A stretch of 64,000 nucleotides of DNA from Spirodela intermedia (taxonomy: Eukaryota; Streptophyta; Magnoliopsida; Alismatales; Araceae), in the NCBI GenBank assembly GCA_902729315.2, contig LR746277.1:3973001-4037000 (forward strand), read 5' to 3'. How positions within the stretch are numbered: position 1 is the stretch's first letter; each line of letters starts with the position of its first letter. Shown here piece by piece: positions 54,666 through 64,000 of this stretch. The translations under genes and the position numbers were made by a program. The notes below the pieces were generated by a model that was not told where the DNA came from, did not search any database, and saw only the letters and a list, made by a program, of their open reading frames with translations.

Positions 54666-55478
54666 GAACCCGCGGACGAAACTGGAACCTAAACGGGGAG
54701 GAAAAAAAAAAAAACCACGACGATAATCCGACCACGGCAGTAAACTAAGAGGAAACAATGGAAATCCCCCGGATCAAGTGACGCTGAGATCACCCAAAAG
54801 AACCCTAGCTCTCATCCAAGGGGGAGAAGGAGAGGGATGCCTGGTAAAGCTGGTCGACACGGCGAGGTCAACCACTGGCGAGGATCTCCGCGGAGACCAC
54901 CGGCCCCCGAGAATCACCGCTCGATTGGATGGGGGAGGAAGGAAGGCAGAGGGAGAGGATCACACTGCACGCCCTCCTATACAGCGAAGCACAGCACGGA
55001 AAGCCTAACCGAAGTGTCAACCGAAGGAGATACATATCGCCGCGAGCTTGCGGGCCCCCCCGCAGGTCTCCTGTCTTCTGGGATGCAAACCAGTAATTTT
55101 CCATATAGCCCCTCTGACTAGCTTAAAGTTTTTTTTATCCTCTCATTTCCTTGGAATGCGCACAGCCGGGGTTCTCGTGCAATAATTACGATAACATTAT
55201 GAACAGTCAATTGGTTCCGAGTTTTTATTTTTTGGTCGAAATACTCGAGAAATTGGGTATTAATCAAAATAATGCAAATACAGGTATGATTATCGTGTAA
55301 CTATTTACTTATGCCGCCGTTTTTTAAAAAATGACCACCAAAAATAATACATCAGGTGCAACTTAGTGGAACTGATAGGGGTATTATGGTCATTTCTATT
55401 ACAGAGAGACCCTATATAGTGGACCAACCAAGCTTAAATTTGGGAGTGCTAATGGGCCACTGCTTCGGCTCGGCTTAC

Positions 55479-55501
55479 GGCCCGATTAGAAAAATCGGGC
55501 C
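55479..55501. repeat. GC-rich inverted repeat
   Basis: GGCCCGATT (55479-55487), AGAAA, AATCGGGCC (55493-55501); perfect 9-bp arms. A second small one, CCCGTTA/TAACGGG, is at 55914-55933. Confidence 0.9.
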
Positions 55502-56717
55502 CATAGAAGGAAAATAGACTCGGCTCGACCCGGTTCGGCCCGTCTCTCTCCGGGCCCGGCCCGACCCCAACGGAAGAGAAAGTATCTCCTATGCTACGAA
55601 GCCTTAAAGATACCGACCCACAACCGCAGCAAGGATTTTTATTTTTTTTAGTCCAGTTGACTCAGAATTATAACACGAGGCCACGTGGTTTGTTCTTCCT
55701 TTGACTTTCTCAAGAGAAGTGTATTCAGTTTGTCCGAATTCAACCCCGCACGCACTCTTTGGGGCCGCGCTTCCGAAAAATGCGCCGGCTTGGCACAATT
55801 TTGGCCCCATAATATTCAGAGTTTCCCTCTGTCATTGGCAGGAGCTGACGCGGAGAGAGAAGTCAACGTGGGGTGGTAAAACCAAGAAAAGAAAAAAAAA
55901 ACGGGCTACCGGGCCCGTTAGTCCATTAACGGGTGACCTGAACTTGGTCAGCCCAAGGGTGGGTCCACCTAGGCCCATCCAAACCATAGACCCGTTGGAG
56001 AAGCACCGAACTTTGGTCTCCTATACAAGCACGTGCGCGGAAACGAAGTGCTTTAAATAGCAAGCAGTGTCCTTGGTTGGATTTGGGGCCCACTTTCTTC
56101 ATTACCTCTGCGTTCATTTGAGCCGGACAAGGCGAAGGACGAGCCCGCTCCCCCCCTATCTCTCTCCTACCGGTTTGAATAGGCCCGCCTGGCTATCTAC
56201 CCCACGGGCCCACCCGGGAGTCCCATTACGCCAGCTGCGTACGGTCCACCCGACGTATATTTAATTGATAAACAAAGGCCACAGGCCCGATGGGCTCGGC
56301 CCACCACGCATCTCGGATGACGACGGGCCACCGGGCCGCATGCCGCCCTTAAAAAAATATTAAAAAAATATAAAAACCACTCGTCTTTGGATTAAACAAA
56401 ATCGCCGGCCATCTCCCGTGCGCCGCCGCTTTAGTCGACCTTTCCCGGGACGAATAGGTTCATCATCGGGGCACACGGATCCCGCGGTTCTGAACCGATC
56501 GATCGCGTCCTTAGCCCGCGATTAGGCGCCGACCAGGCTGTAAAGAGGGCAATCTCGACCGTCGAACGTGGTCTTCTTTTAGCCGGCGCAGTATTGACTA
56601 TTAATATAACGACTCCCACTTTAGATTAAAGCTTGCGATTCTCCGCCGTCAAAGGCACGCTAATCTCTTCCTCCCTTTGTCGTTTCCTTTTAGCCTGATG
56701 TGTGGCACATCGTGGGT

Positions 56718-56720
<3 letters not shown>

Positions 56721-56761
<41 letters not shown>
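56721..56761. repeat. (GA)n microsatellite
   Basis: About 20 GA units in the intergenic region. Confidence 0.95.
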
Positions 56762-56764
<3 letters not shown>

Positions 56765-57025
56765 TAGGCTGGGGCACTCTAGATATATATATATTTTAAA
56801 ATCAAACGGGAAATTGCTTAATATTTAAATACGGTAGCATCGGAGAAACCTAGTTTTGTCGTCAATTAAATGGCATATAAAAATGGTCTTGAAAAAAGAA
56901 AAAGAGAGGTCAATAAAGGTGTTAATGGAGCGGTCAATTCTGGGCCGGTACGGGTTCGTTGCAACTTGCCCAGTAAAATTAAACTCGCCTAGATTAATGG
57001 ACCCGGCTCAGCCAGACCAGACGGC

Positions 57026-57035
<10 letters not shown>

Positions 57036-57067
<32 letters not shown>
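57036..57067. repeat. (CT)n microsatellite following a C-run
   Basis: CT units preceded by about ten C residues. Confidence 0.9.
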
Positions 57068-57071
<4 letters not shown>

Positions 57072-57355
57072 CGGATAAAATACAATATTATTTATATGTC
57101 CTCTCTTTTCTGCAGTCATCGAAGGGCCAGGACAGGCTTTTCCGTCCCCAGACGGTTTGTTTTGAAGCTTATTTTCGGGCTTTTTTTAGGGACACTGAGC
57201 AGGTCCCCCGCCCGTATGAGGGAAGGAGCCGCGGATTTCTCTTGAAGTGAGAGAGTCTTCAGTAAACAGACAGGACATCGTAGGCAGACAAATGATTGGC
57301 AGCGAAGTACGAGTATCCATCCCACCACGTTATTGAATTCGTTCATTAGTTTCAC

Positions 57356-57358
<3 letters not shown>

Positions 57359-57391
<33 letters not shown>
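57359..57391. repeat. (CT)n microsatellite
   Basis: About 16 CT units in the intergenic region. Confidence 0.95.
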
Positions 57392-57392
<1 letters not shown>

Positions 57393-58704
57393 GGTCTCGC
57401 TCCTCCGCCTGCTCGGCGATGATGTGCACATGATTCATAAGCAGATTTGCATTTTCTCTGCGCCAGAACATGCAATATTGTTAAATATTCCTGAAATTAT
57501 TAATCACCAAGTCAACCCTCTCTCTCTCTCTCCGTGCATGTGTCCTTGTTTGAGTGTTTCAATAATCGGGATGCGTGACAGAACTCTGAGAGAGAGAGAG
57601 AGAGACAGATCAGACGGCGTTCTCCTCGCCGACATGGCCATCGCGTCTGCCCCATGGGCCACCACGTGTCTTTCCACATGCCCGAAAGCTGGCGACAGTC
57701 CACACGTGAAACGAGCTGCGTGACAGTTCGGGTCTGGGCCTGGAAAGCGAGCCCATTAGCCCTCTCTCTCTTCCCGGTGATCCTCGCTGGCGACCGGGGG
57801 GCCCGCTCGACCAGTAGGCTATCCTCACGTCAATCTCATCAAAATCCAATCAATCAGCGGCTGCCCGATCCGGAATTCGGTGGTCCCCTGGAGTCTGACT
57901 TCAGAGCCTCCTCCCGCTCGGTTAAGTCGTGGAACCTTCGCGCTGACCGTTGGACTTTGCTGAAGTCATGGTTGAAGTTATTTTGATAATAAAAAGTTTG
58001 TTCTATTTTACCGAGGAGTTATCTACGTCCCCATTGTTCAAGTAAAGGCGGGATTCTTGCTCCAGGATGAAATGGAACATTTGATTCATGTACCCCCAGT
58101 AAAGGGGGGTCAGGTGTCCAAATTTGTCAACTTGATCGGCTCCTCCTCTCGGAAAGATGCTCTCCACGCTGACCGATCATAGCCGTCCGATTCGGGCCCA
58201 CCTCCCCCAGTTAACATCGTAACACGGGGGTGGGGGGCAAACCACGGTTGAGACGGGCGCCCCCGAGATCGAGCCGGTCAGCGCATGCCCTCTGACCGTC
58301 TCGCTGGAGAGGCACTCGCATATCGCTGCAGGAGCTGACAACATATTCTATAAAAATATGCGTGCGGGGCTCGCGACGAGAGGGTAGACGGCCATTCAAT
58401 AATTAATATATTTGATTATTCTACGCGTCTCATTATTATATTACCAAAATATTATAATATTGGGCCATATTTATAAAATCGGGGATATTTTTCTATGCAG
58501 GTGGCTGTTTTTTTAATGTCGGATGCTTGAAGATGTGTGAAGGTTAATCGGTGCGCAGTGGCCATTATTTTTTTCGCCGGGTTGCTCCTCCTCCGTGTGC
58601 AGTTGTTCGCTTTTAATATCCCAGGGCACGCCTCCCCCCCGTCCTCTTCTTCCCTTCCCCGACCTCAAGTCATCATCCTCTCCGATTGAAGCTCGCTTCA
58701 GGCG

Positions 58705-58783
58705 CGTCCTCAGCTCTCTCCTGCTCTCTCTCCTGCTCTCTCTCCCTCTCTCTCTCTCTCTATCTCGCTCTTTCTCTCTCCCT
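58705..58783. repeat. CT-rich repeat tract in the AHL leader/promoter
   Basis: Repeats of CTCTCTCCTG change to pure CT and then TCTCGCTC-type units, in sense orientation about 600 bp before the AHL start. Confidence 0.85.
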
Positions 58784-59351
58784 GGCAGAGGAGCGAGAAC
58801 ATCCGGATCGGTCGGTGCAAAAGAGAGAGAGGAGGGAGCGGGGCGTCGCGGAGGGGCTGTCTGAGGGAGTGGCGGCGGCGGGCGAGAGGTGGGTACAGAT
58901 CTTCTCCTCTTCCTCGAAGACGACTTCCGGGTTATTTTGCAGATAGGAGGGAAGGGAAGGTCTGAAGGAGCTGGGAGGAGCTATCGGGACCGAAGGTAGG
59001 GTTTTCTTTGCGAGAGCTCCTCCGTTTCTGTTCCACCCGGATCGACTGAGGTGAGGGTTAGAAGGAAGACCGGACGTCGTCTGGAGTTTAGAGGGCTCCT
59101 GCATGGGGGAGGCAGGAGAGGAAGGCGAGCACCTTCTCTCCTGATTCCGTGATTGCGCCGATCTCAAACAGTGGAGGTCTGAAGAAGCTACCGGTGAGAA
59201 GTATCTGCCGGAGAAGTATTGGGTCGGGGAGGAGGACGGGAGAAGATAATCCGAAGCATTGGCTTTCCATTCGAGAAGCCTTGGGAGTGAAGAAGCGGAG
59301 GGGGTATAGAGAAGAAAGAGAAGCTGGCAAACAAGTGGTGGGAGAGAATAG

Positions 59352-59489
59352 ATGCGGCGGGGATGGCCGACATGGAACCCGGCGGCGGCAGCGGCGGCGG
59401 CGGCTCTCGCTACCTCCACCACCTGCTCCGCCCACCGCAGGCCCCGCCGCCGCAGGGATCGCCGACGCAGTCCCCGGAAAATAACCTGA
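59352..59489 (+). other. Out-of-frame uORF overlapping the AHL start
   Basis: ATG at 59352, 11 nt before the AHL ATG, opens an Ala/Arg-rich frame of about 45 codons that ends inside the AHL coding region near 59489. Its context is weak (T at -3, C at +4), so leaky scanning to the main ATG is likely. Confidence 0.55.
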
Positions 59490-60223
59490 AGCCGCAGGAG
59501 GAGGAGGAGCAAGAAGGCGACGACAACCCTACAACCTCCGCCACGCCCACCAGGAGACCACGCGGGCGGCCACCGGGGTCAAAGAATAAGCCGAAGCCCC
59601 CCATCATCGTCACCCGCGACAGCCCCAACTCGCTCCGTTCCCACGTCTTGGAGGTCAACAGCGGCGCCGACGTGGTGGAATGCGTGACGGAGTACGCGCG
59701 GCGGCGGGGGCGGGGAGTTTGCGTGCTCAGCGGCAACGGCACCGTCGCGAACGTGTCCATCAGGCAGCCCGGCGCAGCGCCGCCGGGATCCCTTGTGGCC
59801 ACTCTCAGGGGGAGGTTCGAGATTCTGTCACTGACCGGCACCGTGCTGCCGCCTCCTGCGCCGCCGGGGGCGAGCGGAATCACGGTCTTTCTCGCCGGAG
59901 GGCAGGGCCAGGTCGTCGGAGGAAGCGTAGTGGGTCCTCTGATGGCAGCGGGGCCGGTGATCCTCATGGCGGCTTCCTTTGCCAACGCGGTGTACGAGCG
60001 GCTTCCGCTGGAGGGCGAGGAGGAGGCGGTGGGAGGGCAGGTGCAGCAGCAGCCTGCAGCATCTCAGTCTTCGGGAGTCACGGGAGGGGAGGGTGGCGGT
60101 GGAGGCGGCGGCAGTGGCGGCGGCGGGGTCTCCTTCTTCAACCTCGGAATGAACGCGCCTGCTTATCCATTCCCCGGGGACCCTTTCGGGTGGGGCGGCG
60201 GCGCCTCTCGGCCACCCTACTAG
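59363..60223 (+). CDS. AT-hook motif nuclear-localized protein, single AT-hook (clade A, intronless)
   Basis: Single exon, 286 residues. The protein binds AT-rich DNA and works in complexes through its PPC domain; clade A members often repress growth genes. There is one AT-hook of the [16 protein letters not shown] type (65-80). The PPC domain starts [18 protein letters not shown] and includes [55 protein letters not shown] and [13 protein letters not shown]. The N-terminus has a Gly/Ser stretch and an acidic EEEEQEGDD, and a [12 protein letters not shown] run precedes a C-terminal [10 protein letters not shown] segment typical of clade A. Lack of introns also fits clade A. The start at 59363 has a strong context (G at -3 and +4). 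A second ATG (Met4) is possible. An overlapping uORF begins at 59352. Confidence 0.96.
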   Translation: MADMEPGGGSGGGGSRYLHHLLRPPQAPPPQGSPTQSPENNLKPQEEEEQEGDDNPTTSATPTRRPRGRPPGSKNKPKPPIIVTRDSPNSLRSHVLEVNSGADVVECVTEYARRRGRGVCVLSGNGTVANVSIRQPGAAPPGSLVATLRGRFEILSLTGTVLPPPAPPGASGITVFLAGGQGQVVGGSVVGPLMAAGPVILMAASFANAVYERLPLEGEEEAVGGQVQQQPAASQSSGVTGGEGGGGGGGSGGGGVSFFNLGMNAPAYPFPGDPFGWGGGASRPPY

Positions 60224-60883
60224 GGGAGGATGGTGGATTATCTCGCCGGGGATTGTTGGGAGATGAGAAATACCTCGAGGTCAGATCACTCTATTCTCCA
60301 TGAAAGTAGCAGCAGCGGCAGCGGAGGAGCAGGAGGAGGAGGAAGAAGAGAACGCAAGCAATTGGTGACTTTCCACGAGAGGGGTCTCTCTGCAGATGCA
60401 GCAGAACACGGGTCACCTCCGCCAATTCGTCAGACTGGAGCATGCAGGCTCGGCCTCCCTCGTCTGAGGTAGGCTGGTAGATTCACACGATAGAGGCATT
60501 GTTTTTCAGGTCAAGTTCGTCTTCTTCTCCGTCATGTATCGATGCCTCATTCTAGGGTTTCATTCCTTCGATCCACCGTTCGCCGAATACTACTCCCTGT
60601 AATCTCTCCATGTTCTTCTTTCCGTGTGTTTTCATCTTCCACTGCAGCAGCGTCTTCCTCTGTTCAACGGGCGGGACTGTGCGGTAACCTAAGTCCTGAA
60701 AACAATAAAATAACGGTAACAAAGTTCTCGACAAGCCAACCGGATGGACCTGATTTCACGTAAGGGCGGCAAGAGAGAGAACCTTCGCGCCTCTGGGTAT
60801 GTGCGGGCTCCTCCTCCGCCTGCCGCAAGAGAGAGAACCCGGAGACAAGTACCGGTCTTTTGCAGTGGAGTACCTTCAACGTC

Positions 60884-60911
60884 TGGCTCTCTCTCTCTCT
60901 CTCTCTCTCTC
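60884..60911. repeat. (CT)n microsatellite
   Basis: About 13 CT units. Confidence 0.9.
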
Positions 60912-62070
60912 CGGGAAGAAGGGAGAGGAGGGGGTGAGAGAGCTCTGACCACCTCCTGTCTCGTCCCTCTTTACTGACCGAGCGTTACTGCGGAGAAGGA
61001 TGGAGGGAGCTGAGTGAGGAGGGACTGGGGGCGGGGAGAGGCCGAGCTTTACGAGAGATGAGGTGGGTGGCCATTTATTGGCAATGGATAGAGAACTGAC
61101 CCGTAAGATTCTACCACATTAACAGCACAAATCAAGGCTCCCAGAAGCCCAGACTGCAACTTGAGGAAGAAGCTTCTCCCTATCAATCGTCCCCGGCTTT
61201 CCGTGAAGATGAAAGGAGATTCCCTCCCGCCCGCCCCACCTGGTTCGTCCGAGTCTCCTTCTTCCTGCACTCCTTCCGTTCTCTGGTGGGGGGGAGGCCT
61301 TTGCATGCGGGCGTGTGCATGGAGGGATCTGCAGGTCATTCCGAAACGGGAAGGAGAGAGATTATTAGGTCGTGCGGATCGATTTAGGGCGGCATTGTAG
61401 AGAGAGAAGGCCTGGGGTTCTCTGAGCATAATTAAATCAGAACCAAGGAACCGATGCTTCGACGTCTCCAGAGGGCGTCGGCCAGAGTTTGCCCGTTCCG
61501 CTGGAGAAGCGTTAGCGTTTGAAACCCTCGATGATCCGGAAGAACGAAGACGGCGGGGGAATGGCGAGACCTATTAGCGTGTGCGCCGCGCGCCGTCGGG
61601 ATCAGGCGGCGCTACCGTGCGCGGTGGCGATGGCTGACTCGGAAGGTAGTGCAGGAAAAGACGGGCGCCGGGTCGTAGTTTAATCGGACGAGTCATCGTC
61701 TGCGTCATCGTCGTCCCCATCAGGGGGAGATCTATGAAAGAGGGGGGGAGAAGGATGATGGGTAGGTGACGAAGGAGATCTCAAATCAATCGCCACGCCC
61801 CCGGCCCCCCCTTTCTCTTATCATGTTGACCGCCATTAAAGTCTACGCAGGCATCGTTGTCATGGTGAGGTGAGCAGACCAACTCTCACCTCCTTCCTCC
61901 ACAGGGATTTCCGTCTTCTGCTACCCATGTTGGAAAGGATTCACGGAGATTCTTAGAATTGATGGAGCGGGCTTCAATGCCCTTCAGCAGAAGTTATTGA
62001 AATGCGATCACCTCCAACATCACAAGTTCCGATCTTCCAAGCTTCCTGTTTTGTATGTTCTCTACCCAGT

Positions 62071-62113
62071 GTAGAGAGAGAGAGAAAGAGCTAGAGAGAG
62101 AGAAAGAGAGAGG
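62071..62113. repeat. (GA)n microsatellite, interrupted
   Basis: GA units broken by AAAGAGCTA and AAA, about 390 bp beyond the thioredoxin reductase stop. Confidence 0.85.
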
Positions 62114-62496
62114 ATAAAAGATCGGGGCTTTGATGAGTCCAGAAGTCTTGGTTAGCAAGGCCAGAAAACTCCAGCAAGGTTTCTTTACCAAGGCCGACGG
62201 TTTTATAGAAGATGACCCGCGGCGGCGCCAAACCCTAGAACGGAAATCAACTCCAAGCAGGGGAACATGAACTCAGCGGAGATCATAAATCTCTCAAGAG
62301 CGACGTCCGGACAGCCCCTGATTCCCCGAACGCAGTTCTCCAAACAGGTTTTTTTCCAGTAATAGAAATGGGTTCGGGAATAAATTATGTCGTGTGATAA
62401 ATCAGAAATGATTTCCGCCACAGTTTCGTAGATCGATTCCTGAGATGCAGCGGGCGGAATCTCTGCGGATGGCTCCGACCACTCCCCCTTCTCCTC

Positions 62497-64000
62497 CTAA
62501 GCACCGATTTCTTGCAGGTAATGCTCCGCATCCAAAGCAGCCATGCATCCTGCGGATTTTACAAAGCGGATACCCATTAAAATTAAAGCTAAAAGGCTAA
62601 TATTTATCAATTTATTTTTTTTTAAAGTCTTGTAAAACTGGGTGACAGAGCCTCGAGCAATCTTTTTGGCTTCAATCGTCATTGATATCAAACGAGATAA
62701 GTTCATCTGAGTAGAACGATCGTATTACCCAGAATGGAAAGATTTTCTCCCCATGAAAGGGGTGATGCGTGGATGGATTAAGCAAGGGAAACGCAACCTC
62801 ATGAATTGAAATCCGACGGGAAACCATTCCAGTGATGAGCACTCGATTCTCCCTAACCCTCAACCTTCTCTCTCCCTCAAACATAATCACCGCAGACAAG
62901 ATTCGTGGCGGCAATGAAACATCGTCGAGATTTGATCAAATCAACATCAACTGAAGAACACCCGAGGCCTTGAATCGATAATGCTCTATAAGGGTTCGAC
63001 GGCGGGAATTTCAAAAATGTGTCCCGACAACTTCTTTACGGATCTTTGATGCCTTAAACACAGTAATCAGGGAAGAGCTTGTAGCGTTTGAAGATAACTT
63101 GAAGCACTTGATCAGCAATGCTCCATATGTTTCTCTAAAATGAAAGAGCGCTTGTTTTTCTGAGATTTTCTAAAGTTCCTGAACCCAAACGGGACGACCC
63201 AGTTCTATAATTTCTATGGCAGTCGTTACCCATCATACCATACATCAATCCTGGAAATCGTTAAAATGGCTCAAAGAAGGGCGAGATTGAAGAAGATGGT
63301 GCCCAGATAGATATCAGACGCTTCGGGGATTCAAATCCCTCAAAAACCAGATGATGCAAGCAAATTGCAGGGATTTCTAGCGATGATTTTGATGCAAGAA
63401 CCCAAGCCAAAAGACGATTTATTTCAAATGAAAACCAGAAGTTGCCGCGAGGTTTTGGGGAAGAAAAGGAGACCTAGAAATTTACCTGTTCCAGCCGCTG
63501 TGATCGCTTGGCGGTACTTCTTGTCCTGAACATCTCCGGCGGCGAACACGCCTTCCACGCTGGTCTTCGTGGTTCCGGGCTTCGTTACGACGTAGCCATC
63601 GGAGTCCAGCTCCAGCTGGCCGCCGAGAAATTTCGTGGCGGGCTCGTGTCCGATGGCAAAGAACAAGCCGGAGACCGGCAAATCCGTCAGCTCGCCGGTG
63701 GCCAGATTCTTGACCTTCAAGCCGGCCAAGGCGCCCTTCTCGTTGCCGAATGCCTCCTCCACGGCGGAGTTCCACACGACCTCAATCTTTGGGTTGTCGA
63801 TCGCCCGGGCCTGCATGATCTTCGATGCCCGGAAGGTGTCCCGGCGGTGAATGATGTAAACCTTGGAGCCGTACTTGGTGAGGAAGTTCGCCTCCTCCAT
63901 GGCCGAGTCGCCGCCGCCGACGACGGCGATGGGGCGGTTCCGGAAGATCGGCGCGGCGCCGTCGCACACGGCGCAAGCGGATATGCCCCGGTTCCAGAAC
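62497..64000 (-). CDS. NADPH-dependent thioredoxin reductase (NTRA/NTRB type), 3' part only
   Basis: Exon 63486-64000 (running off the right edge) and final exon 62497-62549; about 189 residues visible. NTR passes electrons from NADPH through FAD and a redox dithiol to thioredoxin. At the edge the frame reads [18 protein letters not shown], with the redox-active CxxC as CAVC. The NADPH-binding motif [12 protein letters not shown] and [13 protein letters not shown] follow. [17 protein letters not shown] and [20 protein letters not shown] (FAD-binding) come next. After GTG|, the last exon gives [17 protein letters not shown] and stop. The spacing, and the end directly after this helix, match NTRA/NTRB and not NTRC, which carries a fused thioredoxin domain. 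The N-terminal part, and thus cytosolic or mitochondrial targeting, is outside the window. The 936-bp intron holds no recognised feature. Confidence 0.95.

Larger units (their letters stand above)
54666..59362. other. Long divergent intergenic region between the RRM gene and clade A AHL
   Basis: 4.7 kb with no supported gene. Near 55440-56350 it is rich in GGGCC words and small GC-rich hairpins (55479-55501, 55914-55933). Microsatellites occur at 56721-56761, 57036-57067, 57359-57391, 57515-57532, 57588-57606 and 58705-58783. The last part (from about 58600) is probably the promoter and leader of the AHL gene. Short open frames here show no family similarity. Confidence 0.55.
60224..62496. 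other. Intergenic between clade A AHL and thioredoxin reductase
   Basis: 2.3 kb with the 3' UTRs of both genes. It contains CAG/GAG-rich sequence near 60308-60355 and (CT)n/(GA)n tracts at 60884-60911 and 62071-62113. No coding region is supported. Confidence 0.5.

Noticed and set aside
57654-57986. 110-codon plus-strand frame in the 4.7-kb gap
   Set aside because: No conserved motifs, no splice partners, and composition like surrounding noncoding DNA.
60542-60763. Frame with an Arg/Ser-rich organelle-like N-terminus downstream of the AHL gene
   Set aside because: No continuation exon or domain was found; it lies close behind the AHL stop and is probably 3' UTR or intergenic.
61690-61770. 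Minus-strand frame with an acidic tail, PPDGDDDDADDDSSD then stop, after a plausible acceptor TTTCATAG
   Set aside because: No upstream exon or protein family could be found nearby, and the Asp run comes from a simple GAC/GAT repeat.

Overview
This is plant nuclear DNA. Every coding call is a spliced eukaryotic gene with GT-AG introns. The families are plant-specific or plant-typical: CDKB2, PILS, alpha-expansin, AHL, PFP-alpha, bZIP60, a P-class PPR protein and CDC27B/HOBBIT. GC-rich first exons, AT-rich introns and residues such as the rice-like CDKB2 N-terminus suggest a monocot. Gene density is high, about one gene per 4.5 kb, and no intact transposon is visible. Long (GA/CT)n microsatellites are unusually frequent. 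A compact non-grass monocot would fit, but the species cannot be fixed from the sequence.

Layout. 186-783 (-) holds the first two exons of a DUF89 damage-control phosphatase that runs off the left edge. 1648-3807 (-) is an aminoacylase-1 family M20 peptidase with a signal peptide and C-terminal KDEL; it shares a short divergent promoter with 4642-5707 (+), a conserved plant protein of unknown function. 6649-9087 (+) is an SDR42E1-like dehydrogenase. 9705-10661 (+) is an alpha-expansin, convergent with a five-exon AHL DNA-binding protein at 10801-14738 (-). 16936-18478 (+) is CDKB2, convergent with a ten-exon PILS auxin carrier at 18812-22420 (-). 24225-36151 (-) is the 16-exon APC/C subunit CDC27B/HOBBIT, the largest gene here. 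38064-40112 (+) is a membrane-anchored bZIP60 factor with a candidate IRE1 splice site. 40768-42252 (-) is an intronless mitochondrial-type PPR protein. 43455-50490 (+) is the 19-exon PFP alpha subunit. 51451-54665 (-) is a single-RRM RNA-binding protein. 59363-60223 (+) is an intronless clade A AHL. 62497-64000 (-) is the 3' part of an NADPH-thioredoxin reductase (NTRA/B type).

The genes do not form a pathway or cluster. Some themes recur: two mitotic regulators (CDKB2, CDC27B), two proteins linked to the ER (the KDEL aminoacylase and the ER-stress factor bZIP60), and two AHL proteins of different clades. Promoters show expected signals: MSA cores and site II elements before CDKB2, a UPRE-II-like element before bZIP60, and site II elements before the PPR gene.

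I found no clearly new biological system. The best leads are the uncharacterised protein at 4642-5707, the ER-type aminoacylase, the candidate IRE1 site, a duplicated splice donor in CDKB2, a (CT)n tract that could serve as a splice-acceptor pyrimidine tract, and several intronic or intergenic tandem duplications. Exon borders were set by hand from reading frame, splice consensus and remembered homologues; no alignment or transcript data were available.
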